This document shows positions 1 to 11,974 of a stretch of 64,000 nt of DNA, one piece after another. The stretch is taken from NCBI RefSeq assembly GCF_002878395.1, contig NC_061118.1:510140-574139 (forward strand), given 5' to 3'. Under the pieces are notes generated by a model, which had not been told where the DNA came from, made no database searches, and was given only the letters and a program-made list of their open reading frames with translations. Position 1 is the stretch's first letter; each line of letters begins with the position of its first letter. Source of the stretch: Capsicum annuum (Eukaryota; Streptophyta; Magnoliopsida; Solanales; Solanaceae). Both the position numbers and the translations under genes were made by a program.

Positions 1-86
1 AGCATAACACCGCAATTTTAATTGAATAATTTGATATTATATGCTTCTTTCAGTTTGTTTAATTTAGTTTGACTTGATAACAAAAG

Positions 87-170
87 GAACTCTTGAATCT
101 CGTCGTTTTAAATTAAAAATAGGAAAAAGAACTCTTGAATCTCGTCGTTTTAAATTAAAAATAGGAAAAA
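87..170. repeat. 42 bp direct tandem duplication
   Basis: Two back-to-back near-identical copies of a 42 bp AT-rich unit, each starting with GAACTCTTGAATCTCG, at 87-128 and 129-170. The duplication lies upstream of the biotin carboxylase gene and has no coding content. Confidence 0.9.
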
Positions 171-500
171 TAACATAAGTATACACAACACGTTTACACA
201 ACTCTCCACCCTTACAAAGCAATTATCAAAATTTTAACTAATTATGTATCTTCATTGAATGTATCGGAAGAAAATTACGTATATCAACAGACCCAAAATT
301 GAAAAAATATATATATTGGGAGCTAATAAAGTATCTTTATAAGAAAAAAATTATATCTTCATTGAATGTATTATGTATCTCAATCGACTCAAAATTGAAA
401 AAAAAATATATTGAGAGTTAATTAGCATTCATATGAAGCAAAAAAAGTATATTAAGAGCTAATTATGTATCTCGATAGATTTAAATTTGAGATTTTTAAT
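168..500 (+). repeat. dispersed AT-rich repeat, copy 1
   Basis: The stretch holding CTCCACCCTTACAAAGCAAT and ACTAATTATGTATCTTCATT recurs in reverse complement at about 45185-45390. The second copy lies upstream of the dihydroorotate dehydrogenase gene. No inverted ends or coding sequence are visible, so the class is unknown. Confidence 0.65.
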
Positions 501-749
501 AATTATATAAAATTTTAGAATTTTTTGTATTTAAGCTTTAAACTATTGAAATTTATATTTTTTGTACTTAAAAATATGTCAAATATACTAATATACTAAT
601 TTTATAATATTAAATATGTGATGGAAAAATTTAAAAAATTATTAAGGAAAGTACCTCAAACAAATTGAAGTATGCACTCACACTTAGACCTGTAACACAG
701 TTCAACCTTGTAAAGACAGCCAACAAGGTATCTGCTTTCTTGTTTTCAT

Positions 750-815
750 CGACAGCACCCCACCCCCACCCCCACCCCCACTCCACCCCACCCCTTCATA
801 TCTACCCCCACCCCC
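750..815. repeat. CCCCAC-rich low-complexity tract
   Basis: A run of CACCCC units about 1.1 kb upstream of the biotin carboxylase start codon. It is probably part of the promoter or 5' leader. Translation across it gives only low-complexity HP repeats. Confidence 0.7.
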
Positions 816-824
816 CACCCTCCT

Positions 825-1893
825 CTTTCATTCCCATTTCTCTGTCAAAAGTAGTAGTAATAGGTAAGCTAATTACAGTTCTAAATTTTCTTGTTTTCTT
901 CGTATTCTTGTTTTCCATTGATTTATTCTTTCTGTTTCTTGCATCAAACGTCTAAAGATTTGTTCTTTTTAATGCCATATAGTCTTTTGAATCAAATTAA
1001 TAGGTACTTGCAGCTATATTCATTTTCTTGTTTTCCACTGTGTTATTCTTTGTGTGTCTTGATTCATTGTTGTAAAGATTTGTATGTTTTTTCTCTGTCA
1101 AAGTAATTGGTAAGCTAATTGCAGTTCTAATTTCTTGTTTTCTTTCATTTTCTTGTTTTCCATTGTGTTATTCTTTGTGTCTTGCTTCAATATGGTAAAG
1201 ATTGGATATTTTTAGTGCCCACCTTAGTTTTCATTCCCATTTCACTGTCAAAAGTAGTACTAATAGGTAAGCTAATTACAGTTCTAATTCCTTGTTTGTT
1301 TTGCATTGTGTAATTCTTTGTGTGTCTTGCATCAGTGTTCTAAAGATTTGTTTTTTTAATGGCCTCTGCTTCCGTATCGCTTTCTCTCTATCAAAGTAAT
1401 AGGTACAGACTAAGCTAACTCCAGTTTTAATTGCTTGTTTCTTTCATTTCTTGCTTTGTGTTGCTTTTATTCTTTGAATGGGAGCTTGGAGTAATTGGTA
1501 AAGTTGCCGCCATGTGACTTGGAGGTCACGGGTTCAAGCGGTGGAAACAGCCTCTTGCAGAAATGCAGGGTAAGAAATGCAGGGTAAGGTTGCGTACAAT
1601 AGACCCCTATGGTCCAGCTCTTTCCCGGGCCCACGCATAGCTTGATCTTTAATGCATCGGCCTGCCGCAAGCGTTGTTTTTATTCTTTGTGGGTCTTTCG
1701 AAAATGTTCTAGAGATTTGATTTTTTTTTCCCATGCTCACCTAGTCTTTTATCTCTATCCCTGATCTGATCTCTAAGTCAAGGTACGAGATACCACTGAG
1801 CGCTAATTGCATGTTTTCTTCATTTACTTGTTTTGCGTTGTTTTATTCTTCGTGGGCCTTAAATCGATGTTAAAAAGATTTCTTCTTTTCACA
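825..1893 (+). repeat. degenerate tandem array in the leader of the biotin carboxylase gene
   Basis: About six degenerate units of 100-150 bp share the order: CTGTCAAAAGTAGTAATAG, then a donor-like GGTAAGC or GGTAC, a T-rich stretch with TTCTTGTTTTC and TTATTCTTTGTG, and finally CTAAAGATTTGTT. Donor-like sites fall near 862, 1002, 1110, 1265, 1401 and 1781. The last unit runs into TTCTTTTCACAG at about 1880-1892, a good acceptor just before the start-codon exon. I infer that a short 5' UTR intron and its donor edge were multiplied in tandem. A SINE interrupts the fifth unit. Confidence 0.65.
1477..1673 (+). mobile_element. tRNA-derived SINE (SolS-type), full length
   Basis: It starts with the typical head (GGAGCTTGGAGTAATTGGTA), carries box B-like GGTTCAAGC and the body motif AGGGTAAGGTTGCGTACAAT, and ends near GCATCGGCCTGCC. 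Near-identical 16 bp target duplications flank it (1461-1476 and 1674-1689, one mismatch). This confirms retrotransposition into a leader-repeat unit. Confidence 0.85.
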
Positions 1894-1936
1894 GTTCTTG
1901 ACAGGAAGACAGGAATTGGATTACACTGATCAGGAA

Positions 1937-4900
1937 ATGGATTCTGCAGCCATGACTAGCGTTTGTGGAAAATCTGCTCTTTGCTCTACTCCTGTAAGAC
2001 CATTTCTATATGTGATGTTGTTACCCCCCTTGGTCCATTTCCGTTTTATACGACACAAACCTATTTGGTCCACTCTAGATGGCACATTTTTCTATGTTTG
2101 GGATCTCTTTGATCTTAATAATATGCTCTTATGGGAATTGACATGATACTGAAAATACTTTTGGTAGTTAAGTACTAACAAAAATTGAGTTTATGTGTTA
2201 AAGGTGTTTCTTTTTTCTTAACCTACTTGAAACATCATCATATAGAAAGAGAGGTAGGGGCTTATTTTCTTTTCACCTTGTTTGGGTTCTTCTATGTCAG
2301 CACGTTGTCTCTTTTTCTTTATGCACTCGTTCTTTCATATGCTCACTTCGTTGCTCCTTTCTTGTCTCCGAGTAATGATCTTGATTCTGTAGTTAGCCTT
2401 GAACTTTAGATTCTTTCAAATGCTTGTCATGGTTTGCACTAAGCTATGTAATATTTGGCTGCATGTTTACAATAGGGTTTATTTTTGGGGAGAACGACTG
2501 GTATTAGGAGCTCGCAGTGTAGCTTTATGGCCGGAAATAGGATAAACTTTCCAAGGCAGAGAGCTCAAGCATATAGAGTTAGTACTAAATCTAGCAAACG
2601 TGGTGGTGCTCTTACTACAACATGTCGTGCCGAGAAGATTCTAGTGGCAAATAGAGGAGAGATTGCTGTTCGTGTGATTCGAACTGCCCATGAGATGGGA
2701 ATTCCTTGTGTTGCGGTTTATTCAACCATAGACAAAGATGCCTTACATGTGAAGCTAGCTGATGAATCTGTTTGCATTGGAGAAGCACCTAGCAATCAAT
2801 CGTAAGTTATCACGAACTTGTTGTTCTTATTGGACAAAACTAAGTTAAAAGTTCTTTGCAGTTTCTTATCTTTTTTGATCTTCATTTCATAGTTTCATAT
2901 CCAAGAATTATGAAATTTACATCTGCATTTACCGTGTACAGGTATTTAGTGATCCCAAATGTCTTGTCGGCTGCTATCAGTCGCGGATGTACAATGTTGC
3001 ATCCTGGATATGGTTTTCTTTCCGAGAATGCAGTTTTTGTTGAGATGTGCAGAGAACATGGAATCAATTTTATTGGGCCGAATGTAAGTTCTTACACACG
3101 TCATTATCTTCTTAGCTATATAGCTATATCAAACCTGTAGCCTTCAGTATTTTGCATGGTATCCAATATCCACGTTGTATCCCGTAGGTACTAATGAAGT
3201 GGGAGCACAAAGGTCCACCATGCAGAAATATGCCGAGTTTGATCACCATTAATTTAAAAATGAAGCGTCGTCTATTCTTTGACTTTGATCTATTCATATT
3301 TAGTTATTAAAGCCCATCAACTCAAGACATTAAAGTTAAAAGTATTTATTAGTATTGGTGTATAGTGATTCCCGGGATAAACTGAAATAGTTCTCAGCGT
3401 CGTGCATTTTACTTTAACCATGAGAGCCATAATGAACGTGGTTACTCGTCCAAAGGAATGACCAAGTGGTTGACCCAGGGTGCTTTGTGTATTAGTCGAG
3501 GTGCGCAAGCTGGTCTCAAGTGTCGACACCACAGACATAAAAAATTTACGTATGGTTTCTCAAAGTATGAATAAATGTAGAAACATCATTTAAAAAGGTC
3601 TATCTTAAAATTGCAGCCTGACAGTATAAGAGTCATGGGTGATAAATCCACTGCCAGAGATACAATGAAGAATGCTGGTGTTCCAACTGTGCCCGGAAGT
3701 GACGGACTATTACAGGTATCACTGTGTCATGCCATAATCTTTTGAGTCATTTCCTATCATTTGGACATCCACGTGCACATATGTTTTTTTATGTCTGTTT
3801 ATGCACGTGTTACTGTTTTGTGCTTATTTATCAATAACTAGATAATCCCCATTGTAGAGCACTGAAGAAGGTGTGAGACTCGCCGAGGAGATTGGTTATC
3901 CAGTGATGATTAAGGTAACTTTTCTCAAAACTGAAGTCGTTTGAACTATCACATGCTCTGTGCTGTGTGGTATCTTACATATATCCCTTTTACTCTATTG
4001 ACGATCTCAATATATGTGAAAAACCTGTCTTCAAATATTTTTTATGCATTTGGAGACTGATTGGCTGAAAAGTTGCTGAACTTGTGAAGCATTTATTGTT
4101 TTGAAGGCAACAGCTGGTGGCGGTGGGCGGGGAATGCGTCTTGCTAAAGAACCTGGGGAGTTTGTAAAATTATTACAGGTACTTACCTTGGCATCATATG
4201 TGAATCTTTAAGTCTCCAAAAAACATGGTAGGTGAAGATTAGTTCGCGTGCTTTTGACTTCTTATTGTACCAATATTTCTTTAATCTCTGAAGATTCATC
4301 CAATAAGATTTCTGGAATTTCTATACAGATGAAAGTTATATTTTCTGTACTTTGTTGCCAATGAAACTGATGTGTACAACAACAACAACAACAACAACAA
4401 AAACAAACCCAGTGTATTCCCACAACGTGGGGTCTGGGGAGGGTAAAATGTACGCAGTCCATACCGCTACCTCCGATGCATGAAACTGATGTGTACTGAA
4501 AAAAAAAAAGAAGGCGAAACTGATATGGCTGTCGAACATCCTCTTTGCCTCTTCCTGCACTTGCTTTTTCAGATATTTTTATTAGTATTCCATGAGCATT
4601 TAATAATATCTCATATCACCTGTGCATTATGTACTTCCATGTTATGCCATCACTTTAACGGAAACTCTTCTTACATAAGCTGTGGTTTGCACAACACTTC
4701 TTCCATGATTGTTATTAATTAATCTTTTCTGTGAACCATACATAATTTAGCAAACCCACAAAGCCTATCATGAAGCATAATTTCTTTAAACCAGAATTGT
4801 GAATTTATCTCTAAGCTTTGTCTTTTTCAACTTTCAGCAAGCTAAGAGTGAAGCAGCAGCGGCATTCGGAAATGATGGCGTTTATCTGGAGAAGTACATC

Positions 4901-7900
4901 ATAAATCCAAGGCACATTGAATTTCAGGTATTATTGCACCAACTTCATTAACCAAACGTATCTTCTAAGCCAGGAGAAAATGAATTGATGCCACAGAAAT
5001 CAAATTTTCACGTGAGTATGGAAAGAACTGGAAGGAATACAGTTTTTTAAAAATAAAACCACCGTGTTTCGTAAAGAACTGGAGTACAGTATCAAATAAC
5101 TGACAACTCAGATGTTGGACATCACATCTTACAACTGCTCATGAGCTGTTGTCTCAGGTCTTGTGCGCACATAAAATGTCAACGTTATGGATGTATGCTT
5201 CTTTTGTATTGACACATTGCTCCCTTATATTGGGACTTGAAGTTCACATAAATATTTTTCTCAAAAAATCTTAGAAAACAAAAAAACACTTTGCTACTTG
5301 TGTAGCAATAACGAACAACTTCTAGAATACGCACAAACACTATATATGTTTAATATTAACATTTAAAAGTTGTCATCTGTTGGTGAATGGTTGGTGATTT
5401 TATATTTTTGAAACTGGTAACTTGAATGGTTGGTGAATTTTCATGCGATGAGATGCAGAATCAGGATAGTTCCTGTGCCTTTTTCTAATCTGATTTAGGG
5501 GTAGGTTATGTTGCTCGGACTCTATAAAAATGTCAGCGAGTGTGTGTCGGATTCACCAAAAGAAGGCTATTTTTGAAGAATCCGACACGGGTGCGGCATC
5601 AAAAGTGAAGGGTCCCACGCAACTTAGGTGATAGGTGCTAGGCATATGATGACATTCGTCAGTTGTTAACTATTAATGAATCTTACTTGTACTTAAGGTA
5701 CTGAAGGAAGAACAGAAGATACAAGAGTAGCAAATGACAATTATTTTTGTATAAAACATTATCATGGTTCCTTGGGAAGAGAAACAAAAGACCTAAAACA
5801 ATCTGTTGGGACGTATCATGGTTTTATGTATTAGATATTAAAAGCTCGAGGAGCAAATCCGTTTGTAGAAGATGGAATTGGAGTCGACAAACATGTTCTG
5901 GTTCTTGATCTCTTTCTACCCCACTTCTTTTACTTTCAGTTAGCCTGAGATTCATCTTTTTCCTGTTTTATCTGTAATTCAACTTATCTTTATTTGAGTT
6001 TTCTTTTTAGTCAATTCAGTTAGGAACTCAGTTGAACCGTTTGCCCTTGGCATCCATGTGTGATAAACGTTAATTAGATGACCATTAGAGTTGCTGGTAA
6101 AGTTGCTGCCATGTGACCAGGAGGTCACGGGTTCAAGCCTTGGAAACAGCCTCTGGCAGAAATGCAAGGTAAGGCTGCGTACGATACACGCTTGTGGTGG
6201 GGCCCTTCCCTGGACACCGCGCATAGCGGTAGCTTTAGTGCACCGGGCTGCCCTTTTTTTTTTCTAGATGACCATTAGAGTGGATTTCTCTTTCTAAATT
6301 ATCATCTTTAATGAATCTCATGCAGAAAATTCTATAATCTTGGTCTAATGTATTGTATCTATCTAGTTTATCTTATAGGTGATATCGTTGTTAGTTTTAC
6401 CATATGGACATTGTATATACAGTTAATATGCTGATTTACAGCTTCGTTCTATATGCAGGTTTTGGCAGACAAGTATGGTAATGTTGTACACTTTGGAGAG
6501 CGTGATTGCAGTATTCAGGTAGGTACAACGTTAAAGAAATATCTATTTCTGATATTTTGCATTTATTGTGATCAAAAAGCTCTTCTGTATTATAAATTCC
6601 GTTGCTCATTACCGATGCTTCATTTGTCAAACATGGTTGTTTGAATGGTCCGACACTCCTGTCTTTATTCATTAATCTATGCTTAAGGAATTCATTACAT
6701 TATTAAACAATGTTAGTAAGTTTCTAGCTAGGTCGAGTGGCATAAAATGGCTTATTGACAAACCAAACACCTTCGAAATGGCTTACTTGTGCAGAGAAGA
6801 AACCAGAAGTTGTTGGAAGAAGCACCCTCTCCGGCATTGACGCCAGAGCTGAGGAAAGCCATGGGTGATGCAGCCGTTGCTGCAGCAGCATCCATAGGTT
6901 ACGTTGGTGTTGGTACCATAGAGTTCCTATTGGACGAGAGAGGGTCCTTTTACTTCATGGAAATGAACACTCGTATTCAGGTGATAGAAGCTCTATTCAA
7001 TAATTTCGCTTTGCAGATAGTTCCAAGTTCAATGATAACGATGTAATCCTTTTCTTTTCTTTTCTTTTAATATTATCTTAGCAAATAACATAATATGTCA
7101 ATTTGCTGATATCTAGGTAGAGCATCCAGTGACAGAAATGATATCATCTGTTGATTTGATCGAGGAACAAATCCGCGTGGCTATGGGAGAAAAGCTCCAA
7201 TACAAGCAGGTAATGCAAGGAAATGAGTTGCTAACGCTTTCAAGATTATGTTTCGACTTGCACATTATCAAAATGAGAGTTCAAAAATTCGTATTGCTTA
7301 AAGTAAGTTGCATGAATAAGTGATTCCACCATTTGATGGTTGAGTTCTTAGTAATTTCGGTGTGTAAAAGTAACTTTGTAACGTACAAAAAATGAAAAAT
7401 GGTCATGTTTAGTGCATTGAATTATATTTTGTTGATAGAGAAACGACTAAGAAATGAAATCTTCTTCTTTGAGGAATGATGATATCTTCAAGATTGCCGA
7501 AAAGAATTAAGTTTGATTCTTTTGTTTTGTTTATTTTTGTGTTCTTGTTTACAGGAGGATATTGTGCTTAGAGGACATTCAATCGAATGTCGTATAAACG
7601 CAGAGGATGCTTTCAAAAATTTCAGACCTGGTCCAGGTATTATTGAATTTTCTGCCTGTACAATAATTTTTTTTGTTTACGTCATGATTTGTGGCCTTCA
7701 AGGCAAAGTCTGTCGAATTGCTTAATTTGCAATTTAAGGTTGAATCATACTCCATTGTGATACCTATCGGCCTGGTGAAGCGAATCAGTCTATGTTTTCA
7801 GAACGGCGTACATTACATTAAAAGAATCTTTCGATGTTTTAATATGGAGACAATAGGTAGATGATGAATTCTTAATTTCTCTTACCACCATTCCTTGCCT

Positions 7901-10858
7901 ATTAGGGTGAGTTTAACCCCGATTAAACATTTTAGAAGAAATTGATATTCTCGAAAAAAAAGAGAACAAATTGTTGTTCAATTCTTGAGTTCTTAAAATT
8001 TACATTGAAAACCGTCTGCATTAAAATGAAACTTATGAAAAGAAAAATGACATTTACGATATGTATTTCTGAATTGCTCTTTGTTGGACATGTTCGACAG
8101 GTTCTAAAGCAGAATAGACGTTACTCTCATTGTTTTGCATTTAATCTGATATATCTGGAAACTGAAGTTTGTTTTCTTCATGAATAGGGAGAATCACTTC
8201 ATATTTACCAGCTGGAGGTCCATTTACGCGTATGGATAGCCACGTTTACCCTGACTATGTGGTTCCACCTAGCTACGATTCCCTGCTAGGAAAGGTGGAT
8301 TTTCTTTCTCTTTACTTGTCTCATTCTCCATGGACCCCGACCCCCTCGTACATTGTTTTGGGGACATGTATTGTCGGAGCACTTGGGAGGTCATTAATCT
8401 CTTCTTAAGTCGCTGCTTAATGCTTTTCCCATTTCTAATTATCCAAATAAAATTGCCACAACGTCCAGCAGAAACCATGGAGGTTGGTACACATGTTTGC
8501 TTAGACCACCGAATGAATGTTTAACACAATAAGTAGATGTTTGCGGAGTAAATCTTATGTAAGACATGTGCTTTTCATCTTTTATTTATCACTGAGTCTT
8601 GGCTTAGAGATGTATGCAAATCCAAAGTAAAGGCGAATATGTCTCTTACTAAACAGAGAACATATAAAATTTTGATGTTACATATTTTGTTATTTTGATG
8701 ATTAGTATATGCAATCATAAACGAGTATATGGAAGTGCCTAACAGATTAAAAAAAAGGCAGCCAGGGGCGCTAAGTTCCTAGTATGCGCCGGTCTGGGGA
8801 AGGGCTGGACCACAAGGGTCTACTGTGAGTAGCCTTACCCTGCATTTCTGAAAGAGGCTGTTTTTGCAGCTCGAACCCGTGACCTCATGGTCACATGGCG
8901 ATGACTTTACCAGATACGCCAAGGTAAGTTGCTCGGACCCTCCAAAAATGCTGTCGCACCCGTGTCAGATGTATTTTTGGAGGATCCGATACAGACCCGT
9001 TTTTGAAGAGTCCATGCATCTTAGACGCCAAGACTCCCTTTCGAAGTGCCTAACAAGTACTACATCAACATTCTTTGTTGAAAGATGTAAACCGGGCATA
9101 CATATAAGTATATTTATGACCTTTGCAAATGCTGGCACCAGTTACTCTCTGGACTAATAATTAAAACTTTGTTTTATTTCCAAGTGAAAAGAAAAGGAGT
9201 TGTCTTATGACTAGTTATCCTCATTTTGTATGTTCACAATTATTTGTTCTATTTTCCCCCGTGATCCATGTGAAGCTAGTTACACTTGTACATCGTCAAG
9301 AGAATGGCACTAGTAGGTATATATTTGCAGAATCCATCTTCTTGGAGCTCATCTAGTTCAAGACATGATGCCTGTGAAGCGCATCCACATAATGCGATAC
9401 GGTGTTGCATTGGATCATGTTATGGCCTTTACAGCGTGTGAACGCTGTAGGCTCACACGCTGTAGGCACATCAACGATTAGTTTATATAGATATCTTTAC
9501 TTTTGAAAATCTTAACTATCTTTCGGTAGTCAAGTTACAAGCATTTAAATGGATTCTGTGGTCTGGACTCGAGGAACTTCTGTTGGGGTTAGATCTTGGA
9601 AGTATGTGACTGTTCTGCAATTTCTCATGTCGATGATCGTTATTTGAAGCTGGTTGATCTTTGTTGCAGCGTGTTCTACTATTTCCGTCTATTAACATAT
9701 CTTTGTTTTCCCAATTATTTTTTTATGAAACTGTTGCAGCTCATTGTATGGGGTCCCACACGCGAGAAGGCTATTGAGCGCATGAAAAGAGCACTAAGTG
9801 ACACCATTATTACTGGTATGACCAACTTTCTACTGTTTTCTTGAACTTATGTGTGCTTATTTGCACCGGAAATTAGAGTTGGTTCATTAAGCTTCTGTGA
9901 GAACTTTATAATCCACCCAACACTCAAATTTCCTTTTCTTTCGACAGGAGTTCCTACCACAATAGAATATCATAAACTCATCCTTGATATCGAGGTAGGT
10001 AGACTACCATGTTCTTAACGTGTATACAGATTTAGAGGATTTGACGAACCTAATCTTTCTTTATGTCCATTGTTCAACAGGACTTTAAGAACGGGAAAGT
10101 TGATACTGCTTTTATTCCTAAGCACGAGGATGAATTAGCTCCGGTAAGTAACTGAATTGACATCTTCAAGTCTTTAACCTACACCATTACCATCTTCATC
10201 GTCCATTTCGGCTGCTATTTCTTGCTTGCAAATTGTAATGTAGAAACGCGGAAGATTAGATAAAAAAACACTTAGAAACTGTGTAACTATATGATAAATT
10301 GTTATTGAAAGCTACATTTTCACACTTCGATCTCTAACAAATTGAGTCGGTTATATGAATCTCCATCGATTCATTTAAGCTCATTTCATATCATCGCGAT
10401 TGTACTAAATATAATATTAGAAGTGTTCTAACAAGTCTAAACCTATTCTCATTTAGCGACTATCTATCGATCTTTTTCTTTCATATATTTAGCTAAGTCT
10501 GCATTATAGTTCTTGAAAGCTACATTTTCATTCACTGAGGCTGTATACACCTCAATCCCTAACAAATTGAGTCGGTTATATGAATCTCCACCGATCCATT
10601 TAAGCTCATTTCATATCATCGCGATCATACTGTAAATAATATCGAAGTGTTCTAACAAGTCTCAACCTATTCTCAATGAGTGGATATCTATCGATGTTTT
10701 TCTTTCATGCCACGTTATATTTAGCTTTGATACCAAGTATTTTGTAGGTCTTTCGACTCGTTATTCACTAGTAATAAGTTGATATTTCTACTTTGTGATT
10801 GCAGCCTCAGCAAATTGTTCCAGCAGCAACCAAGGAGCTGATCAATGCCAATGCTTAA
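1937..10858 (+). CDS. CAC2: biotin carboxylase subunit of plastid acetyl-CoA carboxylase
   Basis: Catalyses the ATP- and bicarbonate-dependent carboxylation of biotin on the carrier subunit, the first step of plastid fatty acid synthesis. Sixteen GT-AG coding exons join in one frame: 1937-1993, 2476-2801, 2942-3083, 3617-3715, 3858-3914, 4107-4178, 4838-4927, 6459-6518, 6795-6980, 7117-7209, 7555-7636, 8188-8294, 9740-9815, 9948-9994, 10081-10143, 10805-10858. The product is 536 residues, the usual plant length. Residues 1-70 form a Ser/Arg-rich plastid transit peptide. The mature enzyme begins near [15 protein letters not shown] (about 71). The ATP-grasp glycine loop [10 protein letters not shown] starts at 228, and [15 protein letters not shown] spans 357-371. 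The ATG at 1937 gives the MDSAA start of Solanaceae orthologues. Introns hold SINEs and MITEs, but the frame is intact. One drift is Lys-Asn before FRPGPG, where the sequences I know have Lys-Gly. Confidence 0.97.
3425..3545 (+). mobile_element. SINE fragment in biotin carboxylase intron 3
   Basis: GACCAAGTGGTTGACCC near the head and ATTAGTCGAGGTGCGCAAGC followed by a CACCACAGACATAAAAA tail match the ends of a SINE family seen elsewhere in the window (21575-21785 and 56420-56720). The middle is deleted. Confidence 0.6.
4378..4479 (-). mobile_element. 5'-truncated retroelement tail with (TTG)n end (TS SINE or RTE LINE)
   Basis: On the minus strand the element ends in CACTGGGTTTG and a (TTG)n tail, and it carries GGTAGCGGTATGGACTGCGT. 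A perfect 17 bp target duplication, ATGAAACTGATGTGTAC, flanks it at 4361-4377 and 4480-4496. It lies in intron 6 of the biotin carboxylase gene. The 3' end is shared by TS-type SINEs and an RTE-type LINE (see 60285-60849), so the 102 bp fragment cannot be assigned to one class. Confidence 0.85.
5506..5627. mobile_element. hAT-like MITE, copy 1 of 6
   Basis: TTATGTTGCTCGGACTC at the left and CACGCAACTTAGG at the right are inverted ends, and the arms pair around AATCCGACACGGGTGCGGCA. It lies in intron 7 of the biotin carboxylase gene. Flanks are only weakly similar, so this is an old copy. Confidence 0.8.
6091..6264 (+). mobile_element. SolS-type SINE with perfect target duplication
   Basis: The head is truncated. 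It carries TTGCTGGTAAAGTTGCTGCC, CCAGGAGGTCACGGGTTCAA and TTAGTGCACCGGGCTGCCC, and ends in a T-run. The 16 bp duplication TAGATGACCATTAGAG flanks it exactly (6075-6090 and 6265-6280). It lies in intron 7 of the biotin carboxylase gene. Confidence 0.9.
8745..9042 (-). mobile_element. SolS-type SINE (minus) interrupted by a MITE
   Basis: The minus-strand SINE body runs from the A-run and GGCAGCC at about 8754 to its head at about 8924. The last head bases (CGCCAAGACTCCC) resume after the MITE at 8925-9024. The composite is bounded by the 13 bp duplication GAAGTGCCTAACA (8732-8744 and 9043-9055). It lies in intron 12 of the biotin carboxylase gene. Confidence 0.85.
8925..9024. mobile_element. 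hAT-like MITE, copy 2 of 6, nested in a SINE
   Basis: Starts at GTAAGTTGCTCGGACCC and ends at GCATCTTAG. The SINE bases ACGCCAA occur on both sides (7 of 8 bases in an 8 bp frame), as expected for a hAT target duplication. The MITE is therefore younger than the SINE it sits in. Confidence 0.85.
10295..10735. repeat. tandem duplication of about 220 bp in biotin carboxylase intron 15
   Basis: Two diverged copies (about 10305-10500 and 10515-10735) share TTGAAAGCTACATTTTC, AACAAATTGAGTCGGTTATA, TTAAGCTCATTTCATATCAT and GTGTTCTAACAAGTCT. The GAGTCGGTTATATGAATC core resembles a Solanaceae SINE body, so this may be a SINE duplicated with its flank. Confidence 0.7.
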
Positions 10859-11022
10859 TTATTCTTTGGTCTTTTTGCTTCTTCAGAGAATGTGTAGTTT
10901 TGGACTCTTCAAAGATTGTATTTAAAGATACATTAGACTGAATTAAATTTCTCTCTCAAAATTGCCTTATTATGTACTCTCCTCTAATTTTAGAATCAAT
11001 TTTTTTTCAACAGAAAAAAGTT

Positions 11023-11058
<36 letters not shown>

Positions 11059-11905
11059 ATCGGTCGGATAGAAATGACCGATGATTAATATGTTGGATAA
11101 AAAAAAGATCGATGATTAATCTGTTGAACTAATTACTATAATCGGTCAGCTTTTGAATACCATTGGTCTGGTCGATAATCGATTTGTTCATATATTGATC
11201 GGATCGATAATTGATCTGTCCATATGAATCAGATTTTCAATTAATTTGTAATTTAAAAAAAAAAAATTGATGGGAGGATTTTTTTTGTAATTCTTGACAG
11301 TTGGTAATTTGTGGATTAATTTATTAGTTTTATAGCTTAGTAGTTAAAGTTTAAATTACAATGTTCAAAAACATATCGTTTCACTAAAAAAAAAAAACTT
11401 ATAGTAATTTATTTAATTGAATGATAGACTTGAAAAGGCTATTTAACAAAGAGTTTCAACAAAAAATGAAAAATAATACGTAGTAATAGTTATATTGGGT
11501 GCGTTTGGTGTAACCAAAGTTATTTTAGGAAAAATATTCTCCAACTTTGTAATACTTTGTTAAAAATTTTTAAAAAATGTATATATTTGTTAAAGAAAAA
11601 CAAGCTCTTAAAAAATTAGGAAAATGATTTTTTTCAATAATATAAATTGGCAAAACAAATTTCCTGAATTATATCTTCTCGCCTCAACATTTAAGACGTG
11701 CATAATTTTAACAATCTACCAAACAACCCCTAAAGGTACATTTATTCATTTTCTAATAATTCAAGCGGCATTTCTGTCCTTTTCTATAATATTACTTCAC
11801 ATATTTTTCTTTTTTCTTTTTTTATACATAAAAAGGATATTGAAGTTATAGTGCGCCGGAACCCTCGCCGCCATTCTTTTGGCTCGCTGGTTCCCTCCGC
11901 TCACC

Positions 11906-11936
<31 letters not shown>

Positions 11937-11974
11937 ACTGCCACAGCTATTGTACTCATAGTTCAGTTATCAGT
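10859..11974. other. intergenic region between biotin carboxylase and PheRS beta
   Basis: Holds the AT-rich 3' end of the biotin carboxylase transcript, an (AT)n microsatellite at about 11024-11055, and short repeated motifs around GATCGATAATTGATCTGTCC (11085-11240). The rest is AT-rich promoter sequence of the next gene. I see no gene in it. Confidence 0.7.
11890..11942 (+). promoter_or_regulatory. CCG/CCA trinucleotide-rich 5' leader of PheRS beta
   Basis: A GC-rich run of CCG and CCA triplets ends about 33 bp before the PheRS beta start codon, in otherwise AT-rich DNA. It is probably part of the 5' UTR. Such tracts are common in plant leaders and prone to slippage. Confidence 0.55.

Noticed and set aside
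665..1106. Small open frames in the C-rich and T-rich leader
   Set aside because: Low-complexity HP and FSC repeats that overlap the leader repeat units. No similarity to proteins.
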